Assembly (NCBI RefSeq): GCF_049808615.1
Contig: NZ_JBNCAN010000018.1
Span: forward strand, 40,370 to 104,369
Direction: 5' to 3'
Length of the DNA: 64,000 nt
Source: Modicisalibacter sp049808615
GTDB taxonomy: Bacteria > Pseudomonadota > Gammaproteobacteria > Pseudomonadales > Halomonadaceae
A program made the translations under genes and the position numbers. Of this stretch, positions 15,178 to 23,768 are shown piece after piece. The notes below the pieces were generated by a model. It saw only the letters and a list, made by a program, of their open reading frames with translations, made no database searches and was not told the DNA's origin. The number at the start of each line of letters is the position of its first letter. Position 1 is the first letter of the stretch.

Positions 15178-16552
15178 ACAACCTCCTCTTCTCGAGCCAG
15201 CCAACATCGCGTCACCCGGTCAACGGATCGCCGTGGTGGGTAGCGGTATCAGCGGCATGAGTGCCGCCTATCTGCTGTCTCAGCGCCATCAGGTGAGCCT
15301 GTTTGAGGCGGATCGACGACTGGGCGGGCATACCGCGACGATAGACGTGAAACTCGACGGTAAGTCTTACGCGGTGGATACCGGCTTCATCGTCTTCAAC
15401 GACTGGACCTACCCCCTCTTCCAGGGATTGATGGCACATCTGAAGGTGACGTCACAGCCCACCGAGATGAGCTTTTCGGTGCATGACGCTCGTCATGACT
15501 TCGAGTACAACGGCCACACCTTGGGCACGTTATTCGCCCAGCGACGCAATCTGCTACGTCCGCGTTTCTATCGCATGCTGGCAGAAATAGTGCGCTTCAA
15601 TCGTCGTGCCCGACAGGATATCGAGGCCGGAAATCTCGATATCTCCACGACGCTAGGCGACTATCTGGATCGCGGTGGTTACGGCGTGGATTTTCGTGAG
15701 CGCTATCTGCTGCCCATGGGGGCCGCCATCTGGTCGGCAAGCCTCGAGGACCTGAGGGATTTTCCTGCTCTATTCTTCCTGCGCTTCTTTCACAATCACG
15801 GGCTCTTGTCCGTCGATCATCGCCCCCGGTGGTATACCCTGACCGGCGGATCGCGCAGTTACATACCAGCCCTGACACGCCCCTATGCCGAGCGCATTCG
15901 CCTGAACTGCCCGATTCATGCCATTCGACGCGACGCAACAGGGGTGACGCTGCATTCACCCCAGGGTGAGGAACGTTTTGATCAGGTGGTACTGGCCTGT
16001 CATGCGGATCAGGCGCTGGCGCTTCTAGCCGATCCCAGTGACGCCGAGCGCAGTGTCCTTGGCGCCTTGCCCTATCAGGACAACGAGGTGGTGCTGCATA
16101 CGGACAAGCGCCTGCTACCTCGCCGACCCCGCGCCTGGGCCAGTTGGAACTATCGCCTCGATGGGCGCGGTGATACCGCTCGGGTCTCGGTCACCTATGC
16201 CATGAACATCCTGCAGCGGATCGATTCGCCGCATACGTTCTGCGTCACGCTGAATGATAGCGCCGCCATCGATCCGGCCCATATCATCGAGCGCTTCAGC
16301 TACGCGCATCCCTGCTTCACGCCGCAAGGACAGATGGCCCAGCAGCGCCATGGCGATATTTCCGCAGGTGAATATCGCACCCATTACTGTGGCGCCTACT
16401 GGCGCAATGGCTTTCATGAGGATGGGCTGTGGAGTGCGCTGCGCGTCGCTCAGACGCTGGGCTGCCAAGGCTGGGGTGATGGCCGGGGTAATGAACAGAG
16501 AAGCAACACCCAGGCGCTGCTCCCCTCCTATACAGAGGAGCCGATGTCATGA
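15170..16552 (+). CDS. FAD-dependent amine-oxidase-fold protein of the CFA/DUF1365 cluster
   Basis: A 460-residue flavoprotein. The FAD-binding motif is AVVGSGISGMSAAYLLS, followed by SLFEADRRLGGHTAT. VDTGFIVFNDWTYPLF and PMGAAIWSASLEDLRDFPALFFLRFFHNHGLL are hallmarks of the NAD(P)-binding/amine oxidase family that accompanies DUF1365 and CFA-like methyltransferases. Despite the name these enzymes probably act on lipids: a relative in Rhodobacter sphaeroides takes part in furan fatty acid synthesis as a fatty acyl desaturase. Whether this protein does the same is inference. It overlaps the genes on both sides, by 8 and 4 bases, showing tight translational coupling. Confidence 0.85.
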   Translation: MTRQPPLLEPANIASPGQRIAVVGSGISGMSAAYLLSQRHQVSLFEADRRLGGHTATIDVKLDGKSYAVDTGFIVFNDWTYPLFQGLMAHLKVTSQPTEMSFSVHDARHDFEYNGHTLGTLFAQRRNLLRPRFYRMLAEIVRFNRRARQDIEAGNLDISTTLGDYLDRGGYGVDFRERYLLPMGAAIWSASLEDLRDFPALFFLRFFHNHGLLSVDHRPRWYTLTGGSRSYIPALTRPYAERIRLNCPIHAIRRDATGVTLHSPQGEERFDQVVLACHADQALALLADPSDAERSVLGALPYQDNEVVLHTDKRLLPRRPRAWASWNYRLDGRGDTARVSVTYAMNILQRIDSPHTFCVTLNDSAAIDPAHIIERFSYAHPCFTPQGQMAQQRHGDISAGEYRTHYCGAYWRNGFHEDGLWSALRVAQTLGCQGWGDGRGNEQRSNTQALLPSYTEEPMS

Positions 16553-17325
16553 TGACCGCACCGCGGAGCCGTATTTATCGGGGCACGTTGCGTCATCGTC
16601 GCTTTATACCTCGTGGCCATCGGTTCTCCTATCGCCTGTGGATGGCCTGGCTCGATCTCGACGAACTTCCCGAGTTGTTCGACAACGTGCCGGGGTTCAG
16701 CACGCGACGCCCTGCCCTGGCACGCTTTCGGCGTGAGGATTACCTGGCACCTCATGCCTTGCCGCTCAAACAGGCGGTGCGTCAACGCCTGGAGCAGGAA
16801 CTCGGGGCTGGATTGGCGGCCAGGGCCGATGGCGCTGTCTTCGTGCTCACTCAACTGCGCCTGTGGGGTGTCATCTTCAATCCCATCACGCTTTATTACC
16901 TCTATGACCGCGAGGGGCAGCTACGGGCCGTGCTCAGCGAGGTCAGCAATACACCCTGGGGCGAGCGCCAGTGCTATGCCTGTGCCGTCGATCCGCTGCG
17001 TCATAGCCATCAAGCTTACTTCGCCAAGGCCATGCACGTCTCGCCCTTCAATCCCATGGATATGACCTATCGCTGGCGCTTTAACACGCCTGACGAGCAT
17101 CTCTACCTGCATATGGAAAACTGGCGAGACAAACAACGTCATTTCGATGCCACCTTGACCCTGGACGCCCGTCCGGCGACTCGTGGCGTACTGCTCGCCA
17201 CCCTGGCGCGCCAGCCGTGGATGAGCCTCAAGACGCTGGCGGCCATTCATTTCGAGGCGCTGCGCCTGTGGCTGAAGCGCGTTCCGATCTTCGATCATCC
17301 CAAGCGCGGGGAGACACCGTCATGA
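16549..17325 (+). CDS. DUF1365 family protein
   Basis: A 258-residue member of DUF1365. It begins RIYRGTLRHRRFIPRGHRFSYRLWMAWLDLDEL, followed by RREDYL, LRLWGVIFNPITLYYLYDREG, VSNTPWGERQCYAC and the His/Lys-containing KAMHVSPFNPMDMTYRW, all family signatures. No biochemical activity is established to my knowledge. It is nearly always encoded between the flavin amine oxidase and the CFA-like methyltransferase, so a lipid-modifying or accessory role is likely. The start overlaps the upstream stop in ATGATGA, and its own stop overlaps the methyltransferase start in ATGA. Confidence 0.88.
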   Translation: MMTAPRSRIYRGTLRHRRFIPRGHRFSYRLWMAWLDLDELPELFDNVPGFSTRRPALARFRREDYLAPHALPLKQAVRQRLEQELGAGLAARADGAVFVLTQLRLWGVIFNPITLYYLYDREGQLRAVLSEVSNTPWGERQCYACAVDPLRHSHQAYFAKAMHVSPFNPMDMTYRWRFNTPDEHLYLHMENWRDKQRHFDATLTLDARPATRGVLLATLARQPWMSLKTLAAIHFEALRLWLKRVPIFDHPKRGETPS

Positions 17326-18590
17326 ACACACTTCCCTCTGCTACCTCCCAGGGCGCATCGGCACCCGGCGACCGCCTGTACCGCTGGCTGAGACCGCGGC
17401 TGATCGCTCAGCTCGATCGCCTGCAAGGCGGCAATATCACGCTCATCGAAGGTGATCAGTGCCTGTGCCTGGGTCAGGGAGGTCCCTTGCAAGTTTGCGT
17501 GATCTTGAACCATGAACGTGCCTGGCGACGGCTCGCCCTGGGGGGCACGGTCGGCGCCGCCGAGGCCTATATCGACGGCGACTGGGAGGCCGACGATCTG
17601 GTGACGCTGACCCGGCTGTTTGCGTCCAACATGGAACGAGTCAACACCGAGATGGAAAATGGCAGTGCACGATTGACGCGCTGGCTGCTGACTGCGCTCT
17701 ATTCCTTGCAGCGCAATACTCAGCGCGGTTCGCAGCGTAATGTTGGGGCACATTACGACATCGGCAACGAATTGTTTGCCACTTTCCTCGATCGTGACCA
17801 CTGGATGTACTCCAGCGCGGTCTTTCCCTATCGTGATGCCAGCCTGGAGGAGGCCTCGACCTATAAGTTGGAGCGCCTGCTCGACAAGCTCGACGTTCGT
17901 CCCGAACATCATCTGCTCGAAATCGGTACCGGCTGGGGTGGCTTGGCGATTCATGCCGCCAAGACCCGCGGCTGTAAGGTGACCACCACCACCATCTCCG
18001 AAGCCCAATACGCGCATACGGCAAAGCGCATCGAGGAGGAGGGGCTGAGTGAGCGCATTACGCTGCTCAAACAGGACTATCGGGACCTCAAAGGGCGCTA
18101 CGATCGCCTGATCTCGATAGAAATGGTCGAAGCCGTGGGGCATCAGTATTTGGGTACTTATCTCGCGACCCTGGATCGGCTGCTTACCGAGGATGGCATG
18201 GCGGTATTGCAGGCAATCACCATTCGTGACCAACGCTTCGAGGCAGCCAAGCGTGAGATGGACTTCATCAAGCGCTATATCTTTCCTGGTGGCTTCTTGC
18301 CTTCCCACACCGCCATCCTGAATAACCTCATGCGCAAGACATCTCTCAATGTCTTGTCCCTCGATGAAATCGGCTTGCATTATGCGCGCACCCTGCGCGA
18401 ATGGCGGACACGATTCGAGACGAATCTGGAGCGAGTGAGGCGGCTAGGCTACGACGATCGCTTCATTCGAATGTGGCGCTATTACCTGTGCTATTGCGAA
18501 GGTGGATTTCTCGAGCGATCGATCGGCACCTGTCATCTGCTGCTGGCCAAGCCCGGGGCCCGACCGGCGCCTCTGATCGGTATGGTGTAG
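17322..18590 (+). CDS. cyclopropane-fatty-acyl-phospholipid synthase family methyltransferase
   Basis: A 422-residue CFA-synthase-like SAM-dependent methyltransferase, longer than E. coli Cfa (382). An N-terminal domain of about 110 residues (LALGGTVGAAEAYIDGDWEADDL) precedes the catalytic domain, with NVGAHYDIGNELFATFLD, the SAM motif LLEIGTGWGGLAIHAA, the bicarbonate/active-site region SIEMVEAVGHQYL, FIKRYIFPGGFLPS and the terminal CYCEGGFLERSIG. It acts on unsaturated acyl chains of membrane phospholipids. It may make cyclopropane acids or, with the adjacent flavoprotein, methylated or furan fatty acids. The start at 17322 gives a four-base ATGA overlap with DUF1365 and follows GGGGAG. Confidence 0.9.
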   Translation: MNTLPSATSQGASAPGDRLYRWLRPRLIAQLDRLQGGNITLIEGDQCLCLGQGGPLQVCVILNHERAWRRLALGGTVGAAEAYIDGDWEADDLVTLTRLFASNMERVNTEMENGSARLTRWLLTALYSLQRNTQRGSQRNVGAHYDIGNELFATFLDRDHWMYSSAVFPYRDASLEEASTYKLERLLDKLDVRPEHHLLEIGTGWGGLAIHAAKTRGCKVTTTTISEAQYAHTAKRIEEEGLSERITLLKQDYRDLKGRYDRLISIEMVEAVGHQYLGTYLATLDRLLTEDGMAVLQAITIRDQRFEAAKREMDFIKRYIFPGGFLPSHTAILNNLMRKTSLNVLSLDEIGLHYARTLREWRTRFETNLERVRRLGYDDRFIRMWRYYLCYCEGGFLERSIGTCHLLLAKPGARPAPLIGMV

Positions 18591-18596
18591 AACGAA

Positions 18597-19109
18597 GTGC
18601 TGCGCGCACTCTTCAATCTGGTGGCCTTCGAAGTCGGTTGGCTGGCCTGCGTACTGGGCGGCTCGTTGATCGGCGCGCTGGTGGCCGCAGCGATCATCAC
18701 AGCGCATCTGATATGGCTGGCACGCCCTGGTGAATGGCACTGGTTAGCGGGATTCGCTGGTCTTGGACTGATCGTCGATGGTGGGCTGGCTCTGGCGGGC
18801 GGATTCATCTTCACGAATCCTCCGTGGTGGCCATTGCCTTTACCGCTGTGGCTATGGATCCTGTGGCCGTTGTTCGCAACGCTGTTGCAGCACTCCCTGG
18901 CCTGGCTCTGGCAGCACCCCGGGCTTGCCATGCTGGGCGGCGCAGTCAGCGGGCCCTTATCCTATTTCGGCGGGGCCCAACTTGCAGGAATCGAATTGGC
19001 CCCCTGGCTACTCCCCGCTCAGGCGGTAATCTGGGCCTTGCTCTGCCTGTGGCTGTGTCGCCGCCTGAAGTACCCATCGATGCCCCATGATTACAACGCA
19101 ACGGGATAA
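18597..19109 (+). CDS. DUF2878 family membrane protein
   Basis: A 170-residue protein with five to six hydrophobic segments, starting LRALFNLVAFEVGWLACVLGG and containing GLIVDGGLALAGGFIF and NPPWWPLPLPLWLWILWPLFATLLQHSLAWL, both typical of DUF2878. The start is a GTG six bases after the methyltransferase stop, without a strong ribosome-binding site, so coupling is likely. It closes the SDR-CFA operon. Its 3' end overlaps the convergent PAS-GGDEF-EAL gene by 19 bases, with no room for a separate terminator. Its function is unknown; the genomic company suggests a role in the same lipid pathway. Confidence 0.82.
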   Translation: MLRALFNLVAFEVGWLACVLGGSLIGALVAAAIITAHLIWLARPGEWHWLAGFAGLGLIVDGGLALAGGFIFTNPPWWPLPLPLWLWILWPLFATLLQHSLAWLWQHPGLAMLGGAVSGPLSYFGGAQLAGIELAPWLLPAQAVIWALLCLWLCRRLKYPSMPHDYNATG

Positions 19110-20911
19110 CGCACTTCGATCGAGCTCGCTGCCTCGGGGCGTGAGAACAGAAAGCCCTGGCACAGCTGGCAACCATCGGCGGTCAGATGATCGCGCTGGG
19201 CAATGGTTTCCACCCCTTCGGCAATGACCTCCAATTTCAGCCCGCGCGCCATGGCCAGTACCGCTTTAACGATGGCAGCGTCGCCGGAATCCCCCGGCAA
19301 GGCATGAATGAACATACGGTCGAGCTTGAGCTTGTCTACCGGCAGATGCTTGAGATACGCCAAGGAGGAATAACCGGTACCGAAATCATCGATGGCGATG
19401 GGATGACCGTTGTCCCGCAGTGCGTTGAGGCGCGGGGAAATATCGCCGGCGCGCTCGTCGAGCAGTACCGACTCGGTCAGCTCAAGGCCTAGTAGACGGG
19501 TGGGCACCCCATGCTGGGCCAAAGACGCAGCGATGCGCGACTCGAGATCCCCTTGGATCAATTGCAATACTGAGATATTGACCCATACGGGCACGCAAGA
19601 CTCATTTCTCGCTAACCATTTGGCCTGCTGAGCCACGGCCTGTTCGATGACCCAACTGCCCAAGGCGGTCATCAACCCATGCCGCTCAGCCAATGGAATG
19701 AAGTCGGAGGGGGATATCATGCCATGCTCGGGGTGGCGCCAGCGCAGCAACGCTTCCATGCCCACGAGGGAGTTATCCGCAAGACGATGCTGGGTCTGGT
19801 AATGAAGCTCCAACTGGTCGCCCTGAATCAAGGCGCGACGCAGATCATTGACCAGCGTCAACTGCCGATCGCCCTTGACCTCCAAGGAAGGTTGGAAACG
19901 TTGATCGTGACTGCGGCCATGATGCTTGGCGCTGTACAGTGCCGACTCCAGACGCTGGAACAAGAGCCCTGAATCGTTACCGTCTTCCGGAACCCGACAG
20001 CTGCCGATGGAAAACCCCAGCCGCAAGGAGTGGTCGTTGTATTCGAAAGGCTCGCTGAGGTGCTCACGTAACCCAGAGATCCATTTCTCATGATCATCAA
20101 ACGTGGTGGTGCGGATCAGCATGAACTCATCCCCGCCCAGGCGTCCTACCGTCGCCTGAGGAGCGATGGTCGACAGACGCTGACCAAAGCGCGCCAAAAG
20201 TCGGTCGCCGCCATCGACCCCAAGACCATCGTTGACCGCCTTGAAGCCGTCGATGTCGATCAGTGCCAGATCCAGTCCCTCACCGGCTCGCAGATGTTGT
20301 AACCGCGATGTGAGCAGATCGTGCAAACGACGACGATTGGGCAGACCGGTGAGAGGATCTTCGAAGCCAACACGCTTGAGATCCTGTCCGCGAGCCTTGT
20401 GTCTGGAAATGTCGGTGAATAGCGCGATGTAGTGTTCGACCCGTCCACGGCGACTCATGTAGGTCTGAACGCGCAACCATTCTGGATAGTGCTCGCCGCG
20501 TTTACGTCGGTTCCATATTTCGCCTTCCCAGCGCCCAGTGGTATTAAGGGACTCCCAGTAGCGCTCGTAGAACGCATGGTCATGAAGACCCGAGGATAAA
20601 ATCGAGGGATCACGCCCCAAGACTTCCTGGTGCTGGAAGCCGGTGATGCGGGTAAAGGCGGCATTGACGCTGACGATACGATTACGGGCATCGCAGATCA
20701 TCACCCCATCCTCCGATAGCTCCAGCGCTTTTTCACTGAGCCGACGATGGCAATGCTCTTGATAAATTCGTCGCGCTACATCCAGCAACGCCATGATCAC
20801 GACGACCAGCGCCGCCAACCTCAGCAACAGAAGCGGAAGCCAGACCATCACCCCGAGGGCGATGATGCCTAGCCAGACCAATGGACGATTAAGTGAAAAG
20901 GAAGGCCACAT
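19091..20911 (-). CDS. membrane-anchored PAS-GGDEF-EAL cyclic-di-GMP protein
   Basis: A 606-residue signalling protein. Residues about 10-45 form one or two membrane segments, followed by a PAS domain (about 58-170; DGVMICDARNRIVSVNAAFTRITGF). A GGDEF domain has an intact signature (GRLGGDEFML) but no RxxD inhibitory site before it. The EAL domain has intact EALLRW, VNISVLQ, LELTES, IDDFGTGYSSL and AEGVET, so phosphodiesterase activity is likely and cyclase activity possible. The PAS domain lacks the GxNCRFLQ cysteine of LOV domains, so it is not the missing blue-light sensor. On the minus strand a TATAAT at 20925-20920 sits only 8 bases before the ATG and no Shine-Dalgarno sequence is present, suggesting a leaderless message or a slightly later true start. 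Confidence 0.92.
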   Translation of the reverse strand: MWPSFSLNRPLVWLGIIALGVMVWLPLLLLRLAALVVVIMALLDVARRIYQEHCHRRLSEKALELSEDGVMICDARNRIVSVNAAFTRITGFQHQEVLGRDPSILSSGLHDHAFYERYWESLNTTGRWEGEIWNRRKRGEHYPEWLRVQTYMSRRGRVEHYIALFTDISRHKARGQDLKRVGFEDPLTGLPNRRRLHDLLTSRLQHLRAGEGLDLALIDIDGFKAVNDGLGVDGGDRLLARFGQRLSTIAPQATVGRLGGDEFMLIRTTTFDDHEKWISGLREHLSEPFEYNDHSLRLGFSIGSCRVPEDGNDSGLLFQRLESALYSAKHHGRSHDQRFQPSLEVKGDRQLTLVNDLRRALIQGDQLELHYQTQHRLADNSLVGMEALLRWRHPEHGMISPSDFIPLAERHGLMTALGSWVIEQAVAQQAKWLARNESCVPVWVNISVLQLIQGDLESRIAASLAQHGVPTRLLGLELTESVLLDERAGDISPRLNALRDNGHPIAIDDFGTGYSSLAYLKHLPVDKLKLDRMFIHALPGDSGDAAIVKAVLAMARGLKLEVIAEGVETIAQRDHLTADGCQLCQGFLFSRPEAASSIEVRYPVAL

Positions 20912-21001
20912 GATTTTTCATTATAATACTAGGTTGCCGGCTGAGCGGGCATCATGCCTTGCAGGCTGACCCGGGCGCAAGCCGAACGCCCAACGTATCA
21001 C

Positions 21002-21038
21002 GTTGCAACCTCTGTAAAGCAGAACTAAGGTTTGCAAC
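21002..21038. repeat. inverted repeat in the fabA upstream region
   Basis: GTTGCAACCT at 21002-21011 is nearly complementary to AGGTTTGCAAC at 21028-21038, with one bulged T. It lies in the 273-base divergent region between the cyclic-di-GMP gene and fabA, about 150 bases upstream of fabA. It could be an operator or a hairpin in an upstream transcript. Nothing else recognisable is seen in this gap. Confidence 0.3.
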
Positions 21039-21184
21039 ATGGCGTCCAGCGGCCTCTAATCACAACTAATGTCCGCTACGGCCTGCGTGCATTCATACCA
21101 CGCTGCCAGTAGACTAGGCGCGTTCACGCACGGTGCGGTACTCGACGGTGCGGCACATGACATTCTGACTCTTGGAACGACTCA

Positions 21185-21700
21185 GTGACCAAGCAACACT
21201 CTTTTAGTTACGAAGAACTGCTGGCTTGCAGCCAAGGCGAGCTGTTCGGCCCCGGCAACGCCCAATTACCGGCACCCAACATGTTGATGTTGGATCGTAT
21301 TACACAGATCGAAGAAGGCGGCGGCCGCTATGACAAAGGCGAGCTGATCGCCGAACTGGATATCCGGCCCGACCTATGGTTCTTCGGTTGTCACTTCCCC
21401 GGCGACCCGGTCATGCCGGGATGCCTGGGACTGGATGCCATGTGGCAACTGGTCGGCTTCTATCTAGGCTGGCTCGGCCATCCTGGGCGTGGACGTGCTC
21501 TGGGCTGCGGCGAGGTCAAGTTTTCCGGTCAGATCATGCCGGATGCCGAAAAAGTCACTTATCATATTCATGTGAAACGGGTTATCACGCGGCGTCTCAT
21601 CTTGGGCATTGCCGATGGTACCGTCGCGGTCGATGGCCGTGAGATCTATCAGGCCAATGATCTGCGTGTCGGTCTGTTTACCTCAACTGCGAACTTCTGA
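21185..21700 (+). CDS. fabA: 3-hydroxydecanoyl-ACP dehydratase/isomerase FabA
   Basis: A 171-residue protein, the same size as E. coli FabA. It dehydrates 3-hydroxydecanoyl-ACP and isomerises trans-2- to cis-3-decenoyl-ACP, the branch point to unsaturated fatty acids. The active-site His (FFGCHFPGDPVMPGC) and Asp (LGLDAMWQL) are present, with the expected spacing to GCGEVKFSGQI. The start is GTG at 21185, with GGAACGA about 4 bases upstream; no nearby ATG fits the conserved N-terminus. It is followed 13 bases later by fabB. Its unsaturated products are the substrates of CFA-type enzymes such as the one at 17322. Confidence 0.96.
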   Translation: MTKQHSFSYEELLACSQGELFGPGNAQLPAPNMLMLDRITQIEEGGGRYDKGELIAELDIRPDLWFFGCHFPGDPVMPGCLGLDAMWQLVGFYLGWLGHPGRGRALGCGEVKFSGQIMPDAEKVTYHIHVKRVITRRLILGIADGTVAVDGREIYQANDLRVGLFTSTANF

Positions 21701-21713
21701 TCAGGAGGCTTCC

Positions 21714-22931
21714 ATGCGACGAGTGGTCGTCACTGGCCTGGGCATCGTCTCCTGTCTTGGCAATGATCAGCACCAGGTGCTGGATTCGCTCAAGGCGGGG
21801 CGTTCGGGCATACGCTTCAAAGAAGAGTACGCCGAGCGCGGCTTTCGTAGCCACGTCGCCGGCGTGGTTGATATCGATCTGGATGCCTTGGTTGATCGCA
21901 AGCAGCGTCGCTTCATGGGCGATGCTGCGGCCTATTCCTATGTTTCCATGTTGCAAGCCATCGAGGATGCAGGACTGACACCGGAACAGGTGTCCAATGA
22001 GCGTAGCGGGCTGATCGCCGGCTCCGGCGGAGCCTCCAGCGCCAACCAGGTGGAAGCCGCCGACGTACTGCGCGACAAGGGACTGCGTCGCATCGGCCCC
22101 TACCGTGTCACCCGCACCATGGGCAGCACGGTTTCTGCCTGTCTGGCCACGCCGTTCAAGATCAAGGGTGTCAACTACTCGATCTCCTCGGCCTGCGCCA
22201 CCTCAGTACATTGTATCGGGAATGCCGTAGAGCAAATCCAGATGGGCAAGCAGGATATCGTGTTTGCCGGTGGTGGCGAGGAGGAGCACTGGACGCTTTC
22301 CTGCCTGTTCGATGCCATGGGCGCCCTGAGCACGGGCTACAACGCCACTCCCGACAAGGCCTCCCGCCCCTATGACAAAGCGCGAGACGGCTTCGTCATT
22401 GCCGGCGGCGGGGGAATGCTGGTACTTGAGGAGTTGGAGCACGCCAAGGCTCGTGGTGCGAAAATCTATGCGGAAATCGTCGGCTACGGCGCCACCTCGG
22501 ATGGCTACGATATGGTCGCGCCTTCCGGTGAAGGCGCCGTACGCTGTATGCGCCAGGCCATGGCGGGTATCGAGGGTGATATCGATTACATCAACACCCA
22601 CGGCACGTCGACGCCGGTAGGGGATATTTCCGAACTTCGGGCGATACGCGAGATATTCGGCAACCAGACACCGGCCATGAGTTCGACCAAGTCGCTTACC
22701 GGGCATTCGCTGGGCGCCACCGGCGTACAGGAAGCCATTTACTCCCTGCTGATGATGGAACATGGCTTTATCACGGCGTCGGCGAATATCGATGAACTCG
22801 ATGATCAAGCAGAGGGCTTTGATATCGTGCGCCAGCGACGCGACAACGTAACCATCGAACGGGTACTGACCAATAGTTTCGGCTTCGGCGGTACCAATGC
22901 TTGCCTGGTCATGCAACGGCTGAATGCCTGA
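21714..22931 (+). CDS. fabB: 3-oxoacyl-ACP synthase I FabB
   Basis: A 405-residue beta-ketoacyl-ACP synthase I. It elongates cis-3-decenoyl-ACP made by FabA, completing the unsaturated branch. The catalytic Cys is in SISSACATSVHCIGNAVEQI, and the two His residues are in NTHGTSTPVGD and TGHSLGATG, followed by the C-terminal NSFGFGGTNACLV. The start at 21714 follows AGGAGG by 5 bases and gives the standard MRRVVVTGLGIVSCLGN beginning. fabA and fabB form an operon ending at a strong terminator at 22958. Confidence 0.97.
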   Translation: MRRVVVTGLGIVSCLGNDQHQVLDSLKAGRSGIRFKEEYAERGFRSHVAGVVDIDLDALVDRKQRRFMGDAAAYSYVSMLQAIEDAGLTPEQVSNERSGLIAGSGGASSANQVEAADVLRDKGLRRIGPYRVTRTMGSTVSACLATPFKIKGVNYSISSACATSVHCIGNAVEQIQMGKQDIVFAGGGEEEHWTLSCLFDAMGALSTGYNATPDKASRPYDKARDGFVIAGGGGMLVLEELEHAKARGAKIYAEIVGYGATSDGYDMVAPSGEGAVRCMRQAMAGIEGDIDYINTHGTSTPVGDISELRAIREIFGNQTPAMSSTKSLTGHSLGATGVQEAIYSLLMMEHGFITASANIDELDDQAEGFDIVRQRRDNVTIERVLTNSFGFGGTNACLVMQRLNA

Positions 22932-22957
22932 TCGAGGTATCGGTTGTTGAAATGCGA

Positions 22958-22986
22958 GGGGCGCCTTATCCGGGCGCCCCTTTTTA
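22958..22986 (+). terminator. rho-independent terminator of fabAB
   Basis: GGGGCGCC at 22958-22965 pairs with GGCGCCCC at 22973-22980 around a seven-base loop and is followed directly by TTTTTA. It lies 27 bases after the fabB stop. Confidence 0.9.
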
Positions 22987-23006
22987 TTCGTGCTATTCGT
23001 GTTCGT

Positions 23007-23768
23007 CTAGGTAGGTAGCTGTGATGCCGCCGCTTCGGTCATACGCTCAGGCCGAGGCACTTCCGAGATTAGCGCCAACTGTGTCTCGATCCACTCCTCG
23101 ACCTTTACCAGCACCTCTTCAGGTGTCCGCCCTTCCGTTGCAATAGGCTCTCCTACTACCACCGACAAACGCCCGGGGTTCTTGACCCAATGCCGTCCTG
23201 GCCAGCGTTCACCCGCATTGTGTGCCACGGGCATCACCGGTACGCCGGCACGACAAGCGATGACCGCTCCGCTCTTGTTGTAACGCCGTCGCTGCCCTGG
23301 CTCGACTCGGGTGCCTTCGGGGAAGATCAGCACCGACAATCCCTCCTTGAGACGCTGTGGCCCTTGGGATAGCACCTGCTTCATGGCGCGGGCCGGCCGT
23401 GAGCGATCCAGGGCGATAGGGTGCAGCAGTCGCAGCGCCCAACCGAATAGCGGCAAACGCAAAAGCTCCTGCTTGAGCACGGTACACACCGGCGGCTTGA
23501 GTACCTGTAGGAAAAGGGTTTCCCATTCACACTGATGGTTGGCCAGAATCACCACCGGCCCTGTGGGCACATGCTCACGACCACGCACCTCATAGCGCAC
23601 ACCACAGGCGAATGCGAACCAGGCGACAATGAAATGATTGTAGAGGTTAAGCAGTTTGTAGCGCCCCTGCAGCGGCAAAATCGGGGTAATCGGCAGGCAC
23701 ACCAGGCCAAAGAACAGGATGGCCAGAAAATAGACCAGATAGAACACCAGACTGCGTAGCGTATTCAT
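23007..23768 (-). CDS. plsC: 1-acyl-sn-glycerol-3-phosphate acyltransferase
   Basis: A 253-residue membrane-associated acyltransferase making phosphatidic acid from lysophosphatidic acid. An N-terminal hydrophobic anchor (SLVFYLVYFLAILFFGLVCLP) precedes the four acyltransferase blocks: LANHQCEWETLF (catalytic His, with Glu in place of Asp as in related proteins), HPIALDRS, LIFPEGTRVEPG and VPVMPVAHNAG. The start at 23768 is preceded by GAGGGGAAA and overlaps the upstream gene's stop by ATGA. A plsC paralogue such as a general 1-AGP acyltransferase is the most likely role; which paralogue is not resolved. Confidence 0.9.
   Translation of the reverse strand: MNTLRSLVFYLVYFLAILFFGLVCLPITPILPLQGRYKLLNLYNHFIVAWFAFACGVRYEVRGREHVPTGPVVILANHQCEWETLFLQVLKPPVCTVLKQELLRLPLFGWALRLLHPIALDRSRPARAMKQVLSQGPQRLKEGLSVLIFPEGTRVEPGQRRRYNKSGAVIACRAGVPVMPVAHNAGERWPGRHWVKNPGRLSVVVGEPIATEGRTPEEVLVKVEEWIETQLALISEVPRPERMTEAAASQLPT

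Noticed and set aside
17295..18380. 361-codon open frame antisense to the CFA-like methyltransferase
   Set aside because: The plus strand carries all family motifs; the antisense frame shows no domain and no ribosome-binding site.
19091..20911. PAS domain of the cyclic-di-GMP protein as the missing LOV photosensor
   Set aside because: The flavin-binding GxNCRFLQ cysteine motif is absent; the matching position reads GRDPSILSSG.
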